Notes: generated from the sequence alone by a model not told the origin. 42,841 nt of DNA from Anaerotruncus sp. (GCA_021770005.1 JAETRV010000023.1:1-42841); one strand, 5' to 3'. Shown: positions 1-7,678, counted from the stretch's first letter. Program-made: numbers and translations.

Positions 1-206
1 AGAATTGCCACCAGATATGACAAGTTGGATGTTTCTTTTCTCGCTTTTGTTTACCTCGCTTCTATTTCTATTCTGTTGATTTAGCCCAGTCTTCACTATT
101 TTTCAAACAAGCCCTAGTACCGGGAGAAAAAGTCCGGAAAAGCTCATTTCTCCGCACGTCCATGCATATACCTTTAGTATTCTGAACTGTAACGAGGTGT
201 AAAATT

Positions 207-1388
207 ATGGGGAAACGGCTGGCTATATGGCTGATCTGTCTGATGCTCTGTTTTTCATGTATTCCAGGGATGATGGTCCGCGCGGAGGACCTGCCCGATA
301 TGACCGCTCTCGAAACTGCCGCCCCGGTCAACGACGGGCTTCCCGCACGTTCGGCCATCCTGATTGAACAGGAAAGCGGGCGCGTGCTGTTTGAGAAAAA
401 TGCGGACGAACAGCTTCCGCCAGCATCGATCACCAAGGTGATGACCCTACTGCTGACGATGGAAGCAATCGAACAGGGCAAGCTCACGCTGAACGACATG
501 ATTACCTGCTCGGCACACGCATCCTCAATGGGCGGAAGCCAGATCTGGTTTGAGGAGGGGGAGCAGCTCTCGGTCGATGACCTGCTCAAAGCGACGGCGA
601 TCTCGAGCGCGAATGATGCAGCGGTTGCACTGGCCGAAGCGGTCGCGGGGAGCGAAGCGGCATTCGTTGAGATGATGAACGAGCGGGCGCAGAGCTTGGG
701 GATGTCCAACACCCATTTTGTTAACGCGACCGGTTTGGACGCACAGGGGCACATCACCACCGCGCGGGATATCGCTGAGATGAGCCGGGTGCTGCTGCGC
801 TATCCATTGATCTCGGAGTATTCGAGTGTCTGGATGAGCGAGCTGCGGGGCGGGGAAACCCAGCTTGTGAACACCAATAAGTTGGTGCGGTTTTATGACG
901 GATGTACCGGCCTGAAAACCGGCACAACCGACGGCGCGGGAAGCTGTCTTTCGGCGAGCGCGACCCGTGGGGGGCTTTCGCTGGTGGCGGTAACGCTCGG
1001 GAGTGCAACGAGCGCCGAGCGGTTTTCCGCAGCGCGCGGCCTGCTCGACTACGGGTTCGCCAACTATGCGCGGGTCGAACTGCCGGTGGTCGAGGGGATC
1101 GAACCGGTCCCGGTCAAACACGGGATTTCCCAGATGGTGGACGTCGTGTGTGAACCGCCTGGAGCCGTGGTTGTGCGGATCGCAGATAAGGACGCGATTA
1201 CCCAGCAGGCGGACCTTCTGCCTGAGCTGGAAGCCCCGGTCGAGTCTGGGCAGACAGTCGGCAAGGTGGTCGTCAAGGTCGGGGAAAGTGACCTCTGCGA
1301 ATACCGGCTGGTTGCTGCGGGCTCGGTTGAGCGGATGACCTTCTTCAACGCGCTGGGCATCCTCTTCTCCAGCCTGATCCGGATGTAA
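207..1388 (+). CDS. D-alanyl-D-alanine carboxypeptidase, DacF/PBP5-like
   Basis: This 393-residue secreted serine DD-carboxypeptidase trims the terminal D-Ala from peptidoglycan stem peptides. The N-terminus is a signal peptide (hydrophobic residues 5-23, likely cleavage after VRA at 24-26). All three penicillin-binding signatures are visible: SITK at 74-77 with the nucleophilic Ser74, SAN at 134-136 and KTG at 237-239. A beta-rich C-terminal domain follows, and the hydrophobic tail (FFNALGILFSSLIRM) fits membrane anchoring, as in PBP5. Length is normal for the family. A GAGGTG ribosome site precedes the ATG. It is monocistronic, ending before a strong hairpin terminator. The family includes the sporulation protein DacF, but no spo promoter could be confirmed, so the exact paralogue is open. 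Confidence 0.93.
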   Translation: MGKRLAIWLICLMLCFSCIPGMMVRAEDLPDMTALETAAPVNDGLPARSAILIEQESGRVLFEKNADEQLPPASITKVMTLLLTMEAIEQGKLTLNDMITCSAHASSMGGSQIWFEEGEQLSVDDLLKATAISSANDAAVALAEAVAGSEAAFVEMMNERAQSLGMSNTHFVNATGLDAQGHITTARDIAEMSRVLLRYPLISEYSSVWMSELRGGETQLVNTNKLVRFYDGCTGLKTGTTDGAGSCLSASATRGGLSLVAVTLGSATSAERFSAARGLLDYGFANYARVELPVVEGIEPVPVKHGISQMVDVVCEPPGAVVVRIADKDAITQQADLLPELEAPVESGQTVGKVVVKVGESDLCEYRLVAAGSVERMTFFNALGILFSSLIRM

Positions 1389-1443
1389 TTCCCGGTTTCC
1401 ATTCTTTTACCGGCGAACGGATGCCTACAATCCTTTGTTCAAC

Positions 1444-1479
1444 ACGTATGCCCGCGGCCTTTTGGCCGCGGGCATACGT
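1444..1479. terminator. Strong hairpin terminator between convergent genes
   Basis: A perfect 16-bp stem (ACGTATGCCCGCGGCC and its complement) encloses a TTTT loop. It lies between the convergent carboxypeptidase and lipoprotein genes and can serve both strands. The T-tract is weak on either side (TTGATTTCTTAATT on the plus strand). Confidence 0.8.
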
Positions 1480-1490
1480 TGATTTCTTAA

Positions 1491-2618
1491 TTATAGGGCT
1501 TCGATTCGGACCGACTTCGCGATTGCCTGCCACTGTTCCTCGGGAATTTCCTCTTCTCCGAATGCGACTGCGATATAAACCAACAGGTCGCTGTTATACG
1601 AAAGGACCGCCTGCCGGCGTACCCAGTCCCCCTCCTCCGCCGGTTGACCATCCGTCTCCTCGGCGGGGACATACCCTGCATAGCAGGTCGCGGTTACGCC
1701 CGATTGGGTTTCTGAGACAGGCGTGTATTCGATGTCCCAGGTTGCCCGGCTCCCCAGCATAATCTGGTTATAGATGCCGCGGTAATACGCCTCGGACTGT
1801 TCATCTATCCCCTCGGGAATCGTGAAAACATGATAGCCCGCCGATCCCGCCAGCGTGTCCCCCTCATAAAATTCTACCGGGGTAGTCGGGATCGAGAAAA
1901 GCTCCTCGTCGGGATTCCGCACTGTCCAGCTTTCGGGCAGGTCGATCGAGAGCTGAAACGGCGGTATATCGTAAATCTTGGCATTTGCTTCGGTGCGTCC
2001 GCCCTGATAGGCAGGGAACCGAATGGTGTGCCGTATGTAACCGGCAGGGGCTGCCCCCTCCGGGACGGCCACCTCATACGGTTGATCCGCGAAGAACTCA
2101 AACGAATAGCCGCCCGCCTCAAACCGCAGATCATTTCCGTCTGCATCTGTAAAATAGACTTCCGAAACCCCGCAGACACTTTCCAATGAAGCGGAAACGC
2201 TATCCAGGATGCTATAGACCAAATCCTGGGCATCAAAGACATGGAATTCGTCCTTCTGCGGGTTGGGCGGCCCGGCAAACAGAGAACTTTCCGGCGCAAA
2301 CGAGACTGCCAGACCCTCCCCTTTCGAAACAGGCGGCTGGGTCAAGGTGAGGTCCCAGCCAGTCAGCTGGGAAAGCTGGTCAACCACCTCCCCGGGGTCG
2401 GCCTCCTGCTCATAAGGAAACGGTTTGAGGTTGGGCGCGCGTCCCGCCAAAAGCGGGCCCGCAGGGGCCTCCGGGACAGAGGCTGCACCCGGTTCGGATA
2501 CGTCGGATACCAAGGATGCCGCAGAAGAATCCCCCTGCTGTCCCTTTTGAACCGGTGCACAGGAAGAGAACGCCACCAATGCCGCAAGCAGCAGAGGGAT
2601 TGATTGGAAGCACTTCAT
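1491..2618 (-). CDS. Predicted lipoprotein of unknown function
   Basis: This 375-residue protein begins MKCFQSIPLLLAALVAFSSC, a short lipoprotein signal with the lipidated Cys at position 20. A Ser/Ala/Pro-rich linker of about 35 residues follows, then a folded extracellular domain rich in aromatic and acidic residues. The in-frame upstream extension to 2717 was rejected because the signal peptide would then be internal. A GAAGG motif lies about 13 nt upstream of the ATG. No enzymatic motif was recognised. The C-terminal part (SIDLPESWTVRNPDEEL and later LVYIAVAFGEEEIPEEQWQAI) resembles the general pattern of small secreted domains that report on membrane-surface stress, but this is only an impression. 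It converges with the carboxypeptidase. Confidence 0.8.
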   Translation of the reverse strand: MKCFQSIPLLLAALVAFSSCAPVQKGQQGDSSAASLVSDVSEPGAASVPEAPAGPLLAGRAPNLKPFPYEQEADPGEVVDQLSQLTGWDLTLTQPPVSKGEGLAVSFAPESSLFAGPPNPQKDEFHVFDAQDLVYSILDSVSASLESVCGVSEVYFTDADGNDLRFEAGGYSFEFFADQPYEVAVPEGAAPAGYIRHTIRFPAYQGGRTEANAKIYDIPPFQLSIDLPESWTVRNPDEELFSIPTTPVEFYEGDTLAGSAGYHVFTIPEGIDEQSEAYYRGIYNQIMLGSRATWDIEYTPVSETQSGVTATCYAGYVPAEETDGQPAEEGDWVRRQAVLSYNSDLLVYIAVAFGEEEIPEEQWQAIAKSVRIEAL

Positions 2619-2833
2619 AAAAGTCAAGACCTTCTTTCGTCCGGACGGGAAGATTGCGCTCTTCCTGTCCCTGTTTTTAAACCTGTACTCACCATCAAGG
2701 GATGCTGTGCGAGTCAAAAACCCACTCAGGTGGTATCAAATGGCGGTGAATACAAAACCTTTCATAAATAACATTACAAAATGCCTGCAAGGGACAGCCG
2801 CCAGCCCCGCTTTGTCCCCTGCATTTTAAAACG

Positions 2834-2868
2834 AAAAAGGATTGCCGGGACGTGCGGCAACCCTTTTC
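2834..2868 (-). terminator. Rho-independent terminator of the phosphofructokinase gene
   Basis: A 13-bp stem with one mismatch (AAAAGGGTTGCCG on the minus strand) and a 7-nt loop is followed on the minus strand by CTTTTTCGTTTT. It lies just beyond the stop codon of the leftward phosphofructokinase gene. Confidence 0.8.
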
Positions 2869-2875
2869 CTGTTTT

Positions 2876-3949
2876 TTAATCCCCAAACGAGATGCCCAGG
2901 CTCCGCGCGGTAAAAACCATCTGATCGTCCGGAGTGACAAACTTGGTCTTACCCGCTACATCGGCAAGACTATTGTGCATCACCCGATTGTTCTGCTCCG
3001 CGACTGCAACTCCGAAGATCTTCTTGCTGACCAGCTCGGCGGCGTACACCCCGAATTGGGAAGCGAGCACCCTGTCATAGGACGAAGGAGAACCGCCGCG
3101 CAGATAATGCCCCGGTACGACCACGCGGGTATCAAATCCAGTGGCTTCTGCAATCTGCCGCGCGATCCGGTTGGTAGCGGTTGTCTCTCCCGCAGCCGCC
3201 CGCCGCTCGGCGCGCTCTTTCTTTTTCATCTTGGCCTCGGCGGTGTCGAACGCGCCTTCCGCCACTGTGATGATCGAAAAGCTTTTGCCGTCGCTGGCGC
3301 GCCGCTCCACCGCTTTGACCACCTTTTTAATATCGTACGGGATTTCCGGGATCAGGATGATATCCGCGCCGCCTGCAATCCCGGTATAGAGGGTGAGCCA
3401 CCCTGCCTTGTTGCCCATGATCTCGATGACCATGACCCGTTTGTGGCTGCTGGCGGTGGTATGAATCCGGTCAACAACCTCGGTTCCGATATCCACCGCG
3501 GTGTGGAATCCAAAGGTTACATCCGTTCCCCAGATATCGTTGTCGATCGTCTTGGGCAGCCCGATGATGTTCATCCCCTCCTGAGAGAGCAGATTGGCGG
3601 TCTTGTGGGTGCCGTTCCCTCCAAGGGTGAGCAGGCAGTCGAGCTTCATCCGCTTATAGTTTTCCTTCATCTGCGCGACTTTATCCACTTCGTTCTCGAC
3701 GACCTTCATGCTCTTGTAAGGGGTGCGCGCAGTGCCGAGGATGGTGCCGCCTCTGGTGAGAATCCCAGAGAAATCGGATGGCTTCATCTCGTGGTACTCC
3801 CCTTCAATCAGGCCCTTGTACCCGTCGACGATTCCCACCATCTGCACATCATCCATCTTCTGGTACATCGCCTTCGCCACGCCACGGATGGTCGCATTCA
3901 GCCCCGGGCAGTCTCCGCCCGCTGTCAAAATACCGATTCTTTTTGCCAT
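2876..3949 (-). CDS. pfkA: 6-phosphofructokinase
   Basis: This 357-residue cytoplasmic glycolytic kinase phosphorylates fructose 6-phosphate to fructose 1,6-bisphosphate. Family motifs in order are GILTAGGDCPGLNA (phosphoryl-donor loop, residues 6-19), GGNGTH near 110, PKTIDNDIWGTD with the catalytic Asp, MGNKAGWLT (substrate binding) and PGHYLRGGSPSSYDR. In bacterial ATP enzymes the two donor-determining positions are Gly in GGDGS and Gly in PGTIDND; in PPi enzymes they are Asp and Lys. Here they are Gly (GGNGT) and Lys (PKTIDND), a mixed pattern also known from plant-type ATP enzymes. ATP is the more likely donor but this is not proven. A GGAGG site lies 8 nt before the ATG. The DUF1294 gene lies 18 bp upstream in the same direction. 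Confidence 0.93.
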   Translation of the reverse strand: MAKRIGILTAGGDCPGLNATIRGVAKAMYQKMDDVQMVGIVDGYKGLIEGEYHEMKPSDFSGILTRGGTILGTARTPYKSMKVVENEVDKVAQMKENYKRMKLDCLLTLGGNGTHKTANLLSQEGMNIIGLPKTIDNDIWGTDVTFGFHTAVDIGTEVVDRIHTTASSHKRVMVIEIMGNKAGWLTLYTGIAGGADIILIPEIPYDIKKVVKAVERRASDGKSFSIITVAEGAFDTAEAKMKKKERAERRAAAGETTATNRIARQIAEATGFDTRVVVPGHYLRGGSPSSYDRVLASQFGVYAAELVSKKIFGVAVAEQNNRVMHNSLADVAGKTKFVTPDDQMVFTARSLGISFGD

Positions 3950-3967
3950 ATTCGCTTCCTCCTGTCT

Positions 3968-4246
3968 TCAGTATCTCCAGAAAAACCATATCAGCAGAGC
4001 ACATTCCGCCAAGGTAATCAGCGGTATGCCCCACACAAAATACCAGTGTTTGGTCTTATGCCGGAACAGGTACATCCCTGCCCAGACGCCTGGCCCGCCG
4101 CCAACCAGCGCAGTCAGGAAAAAGCTGCGCTCAGCAATCCGCCAGCGTTTCCGTTTTGCCCTGCGTTTGTCGAGCCCGCAAAGAACCAATCCTGTCAGGT
4201 TGACAATCATCAGATAGGCCAACCCGCAGGCCATTTCCCATCCCAT
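3968..4246 (-). CDS. DUF1294 small membrane protein
   Basis: This is a 92-residue membrane protein of the DUF1294 family, whose function is unknown. The pattern NLTGLVLCGLDKRRAKRKRWRI, then LVGGGPGVWAGMYLFRHKTKHWYF is the family hallmark: a first membrane helix, a basic cytoplasmic loop with KRRAKR, and a second helix followed by FRHKT. A third hydrophobic segment ends the protein. The start was moved from 4309 to the ATG at 4246 (MGWEMACG), which gives the normal family length and has AAAGGAG upstream. It may be cotranscribed with the downstream phosphofructokinase gene, 18 bp away. Confidence 0.82.
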   Translation of the reverse strand: MGWEMACGLAYLMIVNLTGLVLCGLDKRRAKRKRWRIAERSFFLTALVGGGPGVWAGMYLFRHKTKHWYFVWGIPLITLAECALLIWFFWRY

Positions 4247-4284
4247 ATCTCCATGCCTCTCCTTTATTATCCAGAAACCCTTCA

Positions 4285-4572
4285 ACCGCCCACGGAGTAT
4301 CCTGGCCATAACCCGGTATAATAGCTGCTTTGCGGCTATTACACCAAATCGCGGAGCAATTTGGTGTAATTGGCCATCCGAACGGGAGCGGGCAACCGCC
4401 CGCGGATCGTTCTGGCCATAATCCGGTATAATATCCGCGTTGCGGATATTACACCAAATCGCGGAGCGATTTGATGTAATTGGCCATCCGAACGGGAGCG
4501 GGCAACCGCCCGCGGATCGTTCTGGCCATAATCTGGTATAATATCCGCGTTGCGGATATTATACCACAAATT
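4285..4572. repeat. Tandem array of a 110-bp palindrome-containing repeat
   Basis: About 2.6 copies of a 110-bp unit are present; GAACGGGAGCGGGCAACC recurs at 4381 and 4491, and the first copy is more diverged. Each unit contains CTGGCCATAAYCYGGTATAAT, a small hairpin (ATATCCGCGTTGCGGATAT) and a longer imperfect inverted repeat starting TTACACCAAATCGC. Each unit also contains a perfect -10-like TATAAT. It fills the intergenic space upstream of the DUF1294 gene, encodes no plausible protein and does not show the repeat-spacer pattern of a CRISPR array. Confidence 0.85.
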
Positions 4573-4616
4573 TATCCAGTAGACAATGCCCCGTTATTTT
4601 CTGGATGATATAAAAA

Positions 4617-4650
4617 TACCGCTGTAAGTGTTGACACTTACAGCGGTATA
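4617..4650 (-). terminator. Perfect 15-bp hairpin, probable terminator
   Basis: ATACCGCTGTAAGTG and its exact complement enclose the loop TTGA. On the minus strand the stem is followed by TTTTATATC, so it could terminate the leftward gene at 4882-5106. The region 4651-4881 between them is AT-rich and shows no gene. Confidence 0.6.
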
Positions 4651-4881
4651 ATGAGTTTGGGTTACAAAATAGATACCCATCTAAACTATAAAAAATAGGA
4701 CATCCCAGTCCAGATCAAGCTATATTTTATTTTTACATTGCAATTTTCTGATTTTTACTTTTTATGATTTTTAAGTTCCAAATTTTTAATATCTGTTCAA
4801 AACAGCTGTCACTTAAACAAGAACCAACTTATCCCCGGAACCAAACATTTTATGAGAATTTCTCAAATTAGGCATCGAAAA

Positions 4882-5106
4882 TTATTCGTCTTTTCCGGGT
4901 TTTTCAAGAATCACAAACGACACAAGCGTTTCTTTATGCAAATAATTTTCAAGTTTAGGATCGACGTCTACTGTTTGCGTATTCATCTGCGAAATGGCCC
5001 AACCATCTTCTAACAATTTATTAATACGAACAAGATATTTATTGTCGTTAATATCATTCTGCTCAGTATAATCACGGCTGTTACTTATGTAGACTACTTT
5101 TTGCAT
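4882..5106 (-). CDS. Small hypothetical protein
   Basis: This 74-residue protein begins MQKVVYISNSRDYTEQNDIN. A GGGGAGG ribosome site sits 6 nt before the ATG. The predicted fold is alternating beta and alpha (VVYISN, YLVRINKLLEDGWAISQMN, ETLVSFVILEKP), like small proteins that deal with a long-term output of a sensor, but no family was recognised. The longer reading frame that extends to 5316 runs through the tRNA-Leu gene and is an artefact. It is probably host DNA. Confidence 0.7.
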   Translation of the reverse strand: MQKVVYISNSRDYTEQNDINDNKYLVRINKLLEDGWAISQMNTQTVDVDPKLENYLHKETLVSFVILEKPGKDE

Positions 5107-5198
5107 GGTTTTCCTCCCCTTGTGATTTTTCTTAAATTGGTGAACCCATTCAGTTTGGAACCATCCCGGGCGTGGGCAACTGTTTGGATATAGGAAAA

Positions 5199-5226
5199 GG
5201 CCCGGAGCACGAAACGACTCCAGGCC
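5199..5226 (-). terminator. Terminator of tRNA-Leu
   Basis: GGCC-T-GGAG pairs with CTCC-G-GGCC around one mismatch, and the stem is followed on the minus strand by TTTTCC. It lies 10 bp beyond the CCA end of tRNA-Leu. Confidence 0.7.
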
Positions 5227-5235
5227 CTTGCCTGA

Positions 5236-5322
5236 TGGTGCGGGTAACAGGACTTGAACCTGCACAGCCTTGCGACCATTAGAACCTGAATCTAACGCGT
5301 CTGCCAATTCCGCCATACCCGC
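5236..5322 (-). tRNA. tRNA-Leu(CAG)
   Basis: The 87-nt gene includes an encoded CCA end. Read on the minus strand, acceptor GCGGGTA pairs with TACCCGC; the D-arm is GCGGAATTGGCAGACGC. The anticodon stem TTAGA/TCTAA holds the loop TTCAGGT, giving anticodon CAG. A long class II variable arm and the T-loop GTTCAAGTC follow. All arms close, so the gene looks functional. Confidence 0.96.
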
Positions 5323-5635
5323 GAATCAATTTGAGATTGCTTGATTATTATAGCGTATCCATCCGCAGATGTCAAGCACTTTCAGGAATTTTCTTCATTC
5401 ATCATCCTGCGGGTTTTATCGACAGGATGGGAAGCTGTTTTTCTGCCGAGCGTCCGCCTGCAAAAAAGGGAGCATCGATTCTTACCGCCGTTTTATTTGC
5501 ACTAATGTTGAATAAAACAGCAAAAATATCACTTTTTCTGACATATCACCATCTTTTAATCAAAAAACGGTATATTTTGTCTGTCCTCCCGTTTCCATTT
5601 TTATTATTCTTGTAAAAACGGAAAGGAGTGGTTTT
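5323..5635. other. Intergenic stretch without a recognised gene
   Basis: This 313-bp AT-rich spacer lies between the leftward tRNA-Leu and the rightward Spo0A-C-like gene. One 94-codon reading frame crosses it (5331-5615), but it has no ribosome site, a membrane-like low-complexity end and no recognisable motif. It presumably holds the promoters of both flanking genes; no clear -35/-10 pair was found. Confidence 0.5.
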
Positions 5636-6019
5636 ATGACCATCGCGGATGCACGTATCTATGAAATACTGGGGAAAGGCGGGAAGGAGGCCAAAGCATT
5701 ATCCTGTGCTGTCACCGTTATGGAGCGGCTGTTGTTCGAAGGGCGCAAGTCGATTTACGACATACAGGTGACCAAAGACATTTATCCGGAAGTCGCAAAA
5801 CGGATGGAAACCCAACCGGCGAGCGTCGCCAGAAATATTGCGCGGGCATCTCAGAAATGTTGGAAATCCAAGGAGTCCTGGATCCGACAGGAGGTGATCG
5901 GGGAACCCTGCGAGGAGCTGCATGCCCCAAGAGACCTGATCCTCTATCTTGCTGTTTACGCACACTTCGGAATGCCTTATTACCAAGCAATCCGGCAATT
6001 TCCGGGAGATTTTGGCTGA
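5636..6019 (+). CDS. Stand-alone Spo0A C-terminal-like DNA-binding protein
   Basis: This is a 127-residue protein with a GGAAAGGAG site 9 nt before the ATG. Residues 15-85 resemble the DNA-binding domain of the sporulation regulator Spo0A (Spo0A_C): helices around AVTVMERLL, then VTKDIYPEVAKRMETQPASV, ARNIARASQKCW. The DIYPxVAKxxxTxPxxVxRxIRxA pattern is the domain's recognition region. No receiver domain is present, so it cannot be regulated by Asp phosphorylation like Spo0A itself. It is probably a host DNA-binding protein. An alternative is a domesticated regulator of the prophage, since it lies 137 bp outside attL. Confidence 0.75.
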   Translation: MTIADARIYEILGKGGKEAKALSCAVTVMERLLFEGRKSIYDIQVTKDIYPEVAKRMETQPASVARNIARASQKCWKSKESWIRQEVIGEPCEELHAPRDLILYLAVYAHFGMPYYQAIRQFPGDFG

Positions 6020-6064
6020 TCGCAAACTCTCCCGGGCGAAACCTGGTAACAACAAAAACAGCCC

Positions 6065-6096
6065 ATCCCGATTTTGGAAAGGAGAGAAATCGGGAT
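6065..6096. other. 10-bp inverted repeat after the Spo0A-C-like gene
   Basis: ATCCCGATTT and its exact complement are separated by 12 nt. No T-tract follows on the plus strand, so it is a poor intrinsic terminator. It may slow transcription from the gene ending at 6019 before it meets the tRNA remnant. Confidence 0.45.
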
Positions 6097-6121
6097 AGGC
6101 GTATCTTGAATGCTATATAGA

Positions 6122-6156
6122 AAACCGGAGCAGGCTTTGACTGCCTGCTCCGGTTT
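6122..6156 (-). terminator. Terminator of the original tRNA-Ser
   Basis: AAACCGGAGCAGGC and its exact 14-base complement enclose TTTGACT. On the minus strand the stem abuts the CCA end of the tRNA-Ser fragment and is followed by TTTTC. This is the native host terminator, left behind when the phage split the tRNA gene. Confidence 0.8.
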
Positions 6157-6214
6157 GGCGGAGATGAAGGGATTTGAACCCTTGCGCCGGTTTCCCGACC
6201 TACTCCCTTAGCAG
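6156..6214 (-). other. attL: 3' half of tRNA-Ser(GCU)
   Basis: Read on the minus strand, the sequence starts in the anticodon loop (CTGCTAA, anticodon GCT). It continues through the 3' anticodon stem GGGAG, a class II variable arm (GTCGG-GAAA-CCGGC), T-arm AAGGG-TTCAAAT-CCCTT, acceptor strand, discriminator G and CCA. The bases before the loop (AGTCTT) cannot pair with GGGAG, so the 5' half is missing. This is what phage integration into a tRNA anticodon loop leaves on one side. The integrase gene begins 90 bp away. The phage-restored complete tRNA-Ser is expected at attR, beyond the window. Confidence 0.88.
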
Positions 6215-6258
6215 AAGACTAAAAAATGCTTAAATAAAAGCGGTTTATCCACAGCGAG

Positions 6259-6277
6259 TGGGAATAGAATGGGAATA
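6259..6277. repeat. TGGGAATA direct repeats beside attL
   Basis: Two copies of TGGGAATA (6259-6266 and 6270-6277) are spaced 11 bp apart, between the tRNA remnant and the integrase stop codon. Their position and one-turn spacing suit arm-type binding sites for the integrase. This is an inference from layout only. Confidence 0.5.
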
Positions 6278-6304
6278 ATGCATTTTTTATTTCCTCTTGT
6301 TAAG

Positions 6305-7408
6305 TCATATCTGGTTAATGGCCTCGAGCTTTTCCTGTAATTTTATATGGGTATACCCAACTGTTGTTGAGAAATTCGCGTGTCCCATAATGTCCTTGAT
6401 GATCGCAGGCGGGATACCAGCTAGCGTCAATGCTGTCGCGGTAGTGTGTCTGCAACAGTGAGGTGTGAGAGGTCGAACTCCTGCCCGGGCCAATGTGGAT
6501 TTATACTGGGCACGAAAATTATCCTCATTCATTTCCAAAAGTTTTTTCTTTTTACCCTCTATCAAGCCTTGAATCACAGGCACAAGTTTATTGCAAATGA
6601 GGATTTCCCTGTTCTTTCCTGCATCAGTTTTTATGCCGCCAATCATGTACTGTTCCTGTAAATGGATATTCTTCAGTCTGATTTTAGAGATTTCCCCGTA
6701 TCTCATGCCCGTATAAATCATAGTCAGTATGTAACCGGTAACTGCATGCTCTGCTGGGGATGCATGGTAATCATCCCATAATTTCTGGATTTCTTCGGAA
6801 GTGAAAGCGTCTTTGTTGGATTTTGCTTGTGGTGGAAGCTCGATATAATCTGCATAATTTTTAGTGACATAGTCATTTTGACAGGCATATTGCCACATCA
6901 GGCTTAATAGATCGCGTATATCTTTTTTGGTGTAGTAACTACTTCCCCGCTCATCTACGACGGACTGCATATCAGAGAGTTTGATGTCTTGGATATTGAG
7001 CCAGTATAACGCATCACACTTTTTATAGGCTATGGTATATGCTGTTTCTTTGGATTTGCTTAAATTTGCATAGTGCTTTTTTGACCATAACGTATAAAGA
7101 TCGTGAAACAAAAGGCTCACATGGTCAGTTTTGTTTTTCAGTGATTCAATCGCGGCGAGGGCGTCCTTTTTTCTGTCAAATACTCCCGTCCGCCGTTTCT
7201 TTTTTAAGCGCTGCCCATGTTCATCTCGGATCCAGCCCTGCACAACTTCGACCTTCCACCGGCCATCAGGGAGCTGGTAGACAGAGCCCGTACCGTTGCC
7301 TCGGCTTTTTGTCCGTTTGCCAGATGGAGCTTTGCTTTGATTCCACCCACATAAATTGCAGAATTTAGATCCTTCCGGGATTGTAGCGGAGCATTTACGA
7401 CAAATCAT
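6305..7408 (-). CDS. int: Phage tyrosine integrase with N-terminal zinc ribbon
   Basis: This 367-residue site-specific recombinase inserts and excises the prophage at tRNA-Ser. It starts with a zinc ribbon (C3, C6, C17, C20), unusual but known in clostridial integrases. An AP2-like arm-binding domain follows (GTGSVYQLPDGRWKVEVVQG, about 38-95), then a SAM-like core-binding domain (about 105-190) and the catalytic domain. The full catalytic set is visible: R236 in TGMRYGEI, K260, H317 and R320 in HCCRH, H343 in MGHANFS and nucleophile Y352 in GYTHI. GAAGGG lies before the ATG. It is the last gene of a leftward block with the repressor and the toxin pair, 42 bp after the antitoxin, and its stop lies 90 bp from attL. 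It appears intact. Confidence 0.95.
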   Translation of the reverse strand: MICRKCSATIPEGSKFCNLCGWNQSKAPSGKRTKSRGNGTGSVYQLPDGRWKVEVVQGWIRDEHGQRLKKKRRTGVFDRKKDALAAIESLKNKTDHVSLLFHDLYTLWSKKHYANLSKSKETAYTIAYKKCDALYWLNIQDIKLSDMQSVVDERGSSYYTKKDIRDLLSLMWQYACQNDYVTKNYADYIELPPQAKSNKDAFTSEEIQKLWDDYHASPAEHAVTGYILTMIYTGMRYGEISKIRLKNIHLQEQYMIGGIKTDAGKNREILICNKLVPVIQGLIEGKKKKLLEMNEDNFRAQYKSTLARAGVRPLTPHCCRHTTATALTLAGIPPAIIKDIMGHANFSTTVGYTHIKLQEKLEAINQI

Positions 7409-7450
7409 TTCGCAATCCCTTCTTCATTGTGTGAATTGTCCAAACTGATC

Positions 7451-7678
7451 TCATCCAAAAACAGCCCGGACTTCCGCATCGGAAGCAAACTCGTTACAGT
7501 CGGGGTCAGATTGTGCTTCATGAATCATTTGAAGGTCGATTTCATCCGGTTCGGTTTCTTCAATTGAATCCCAATCGCCGGTATCATACAGACGTTCGAT
7601 CAATTTCCATAAACGTTGTGCATCAGACTCGTTCATGACAGTAATAGCTCCGATCAGACGTGCTTTGGTTTCGCTCAT
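7451..7678 (-). CDS. Putative antitoxin partner of the RelE-like toxin
   Basis: This 75-residue acidic protein (MSETKARLIGAITVMNESDA...) lies 16 bp downstream of a RelE-type toxin on the same strand, with GGGAGG before its ATG. The N-terminal half is helical and the tail (ETEPDEIDLQMIHEAQSDPDC... with VRAVFG at the end) is acidic. This fits an antitoxin whose C-terminal segment wraps the toxin. No DNA-binding fold is obvious. The assignment rests on position and charge; toxin-first order is less common in RelBE-type loci but known (as in higBA). Confidence 0.6.
   Translation of the reverse strand: MSETKARLIGAITVMNESDAQRLWKLIERLYDTGDWDSIEETEPDEIDLQMIHEAQSDPDCNEFASDAEVRAVFG

Noticed and set aside
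68-760. 230-codon minus-strand frame over the carboxypeptidase gene
   Set aside because: It is antisense to a well-supported gene with all catalytic motifs and has Ser/Ala-rich shadow composition.
2852-4321. 489-codon plus-strand frame
   Set aside because: It is antisense to the phosphofructokinase and DUF1294 genes; its residues (many His, Pro, Arg) are typical of a GC-rich shadow.
4285-4572. CRISPR array
   Set aside because: Units are contiguous 110-bp tandem copies without unique spacers, and no cas gene is present.
4882-5316. 144-residue protein beginning MAELADALDSGSNG
   Set aside because: Its first half is the translated tRNA-Leu gene, a common annotation artefact; the real gene starts at 5106.
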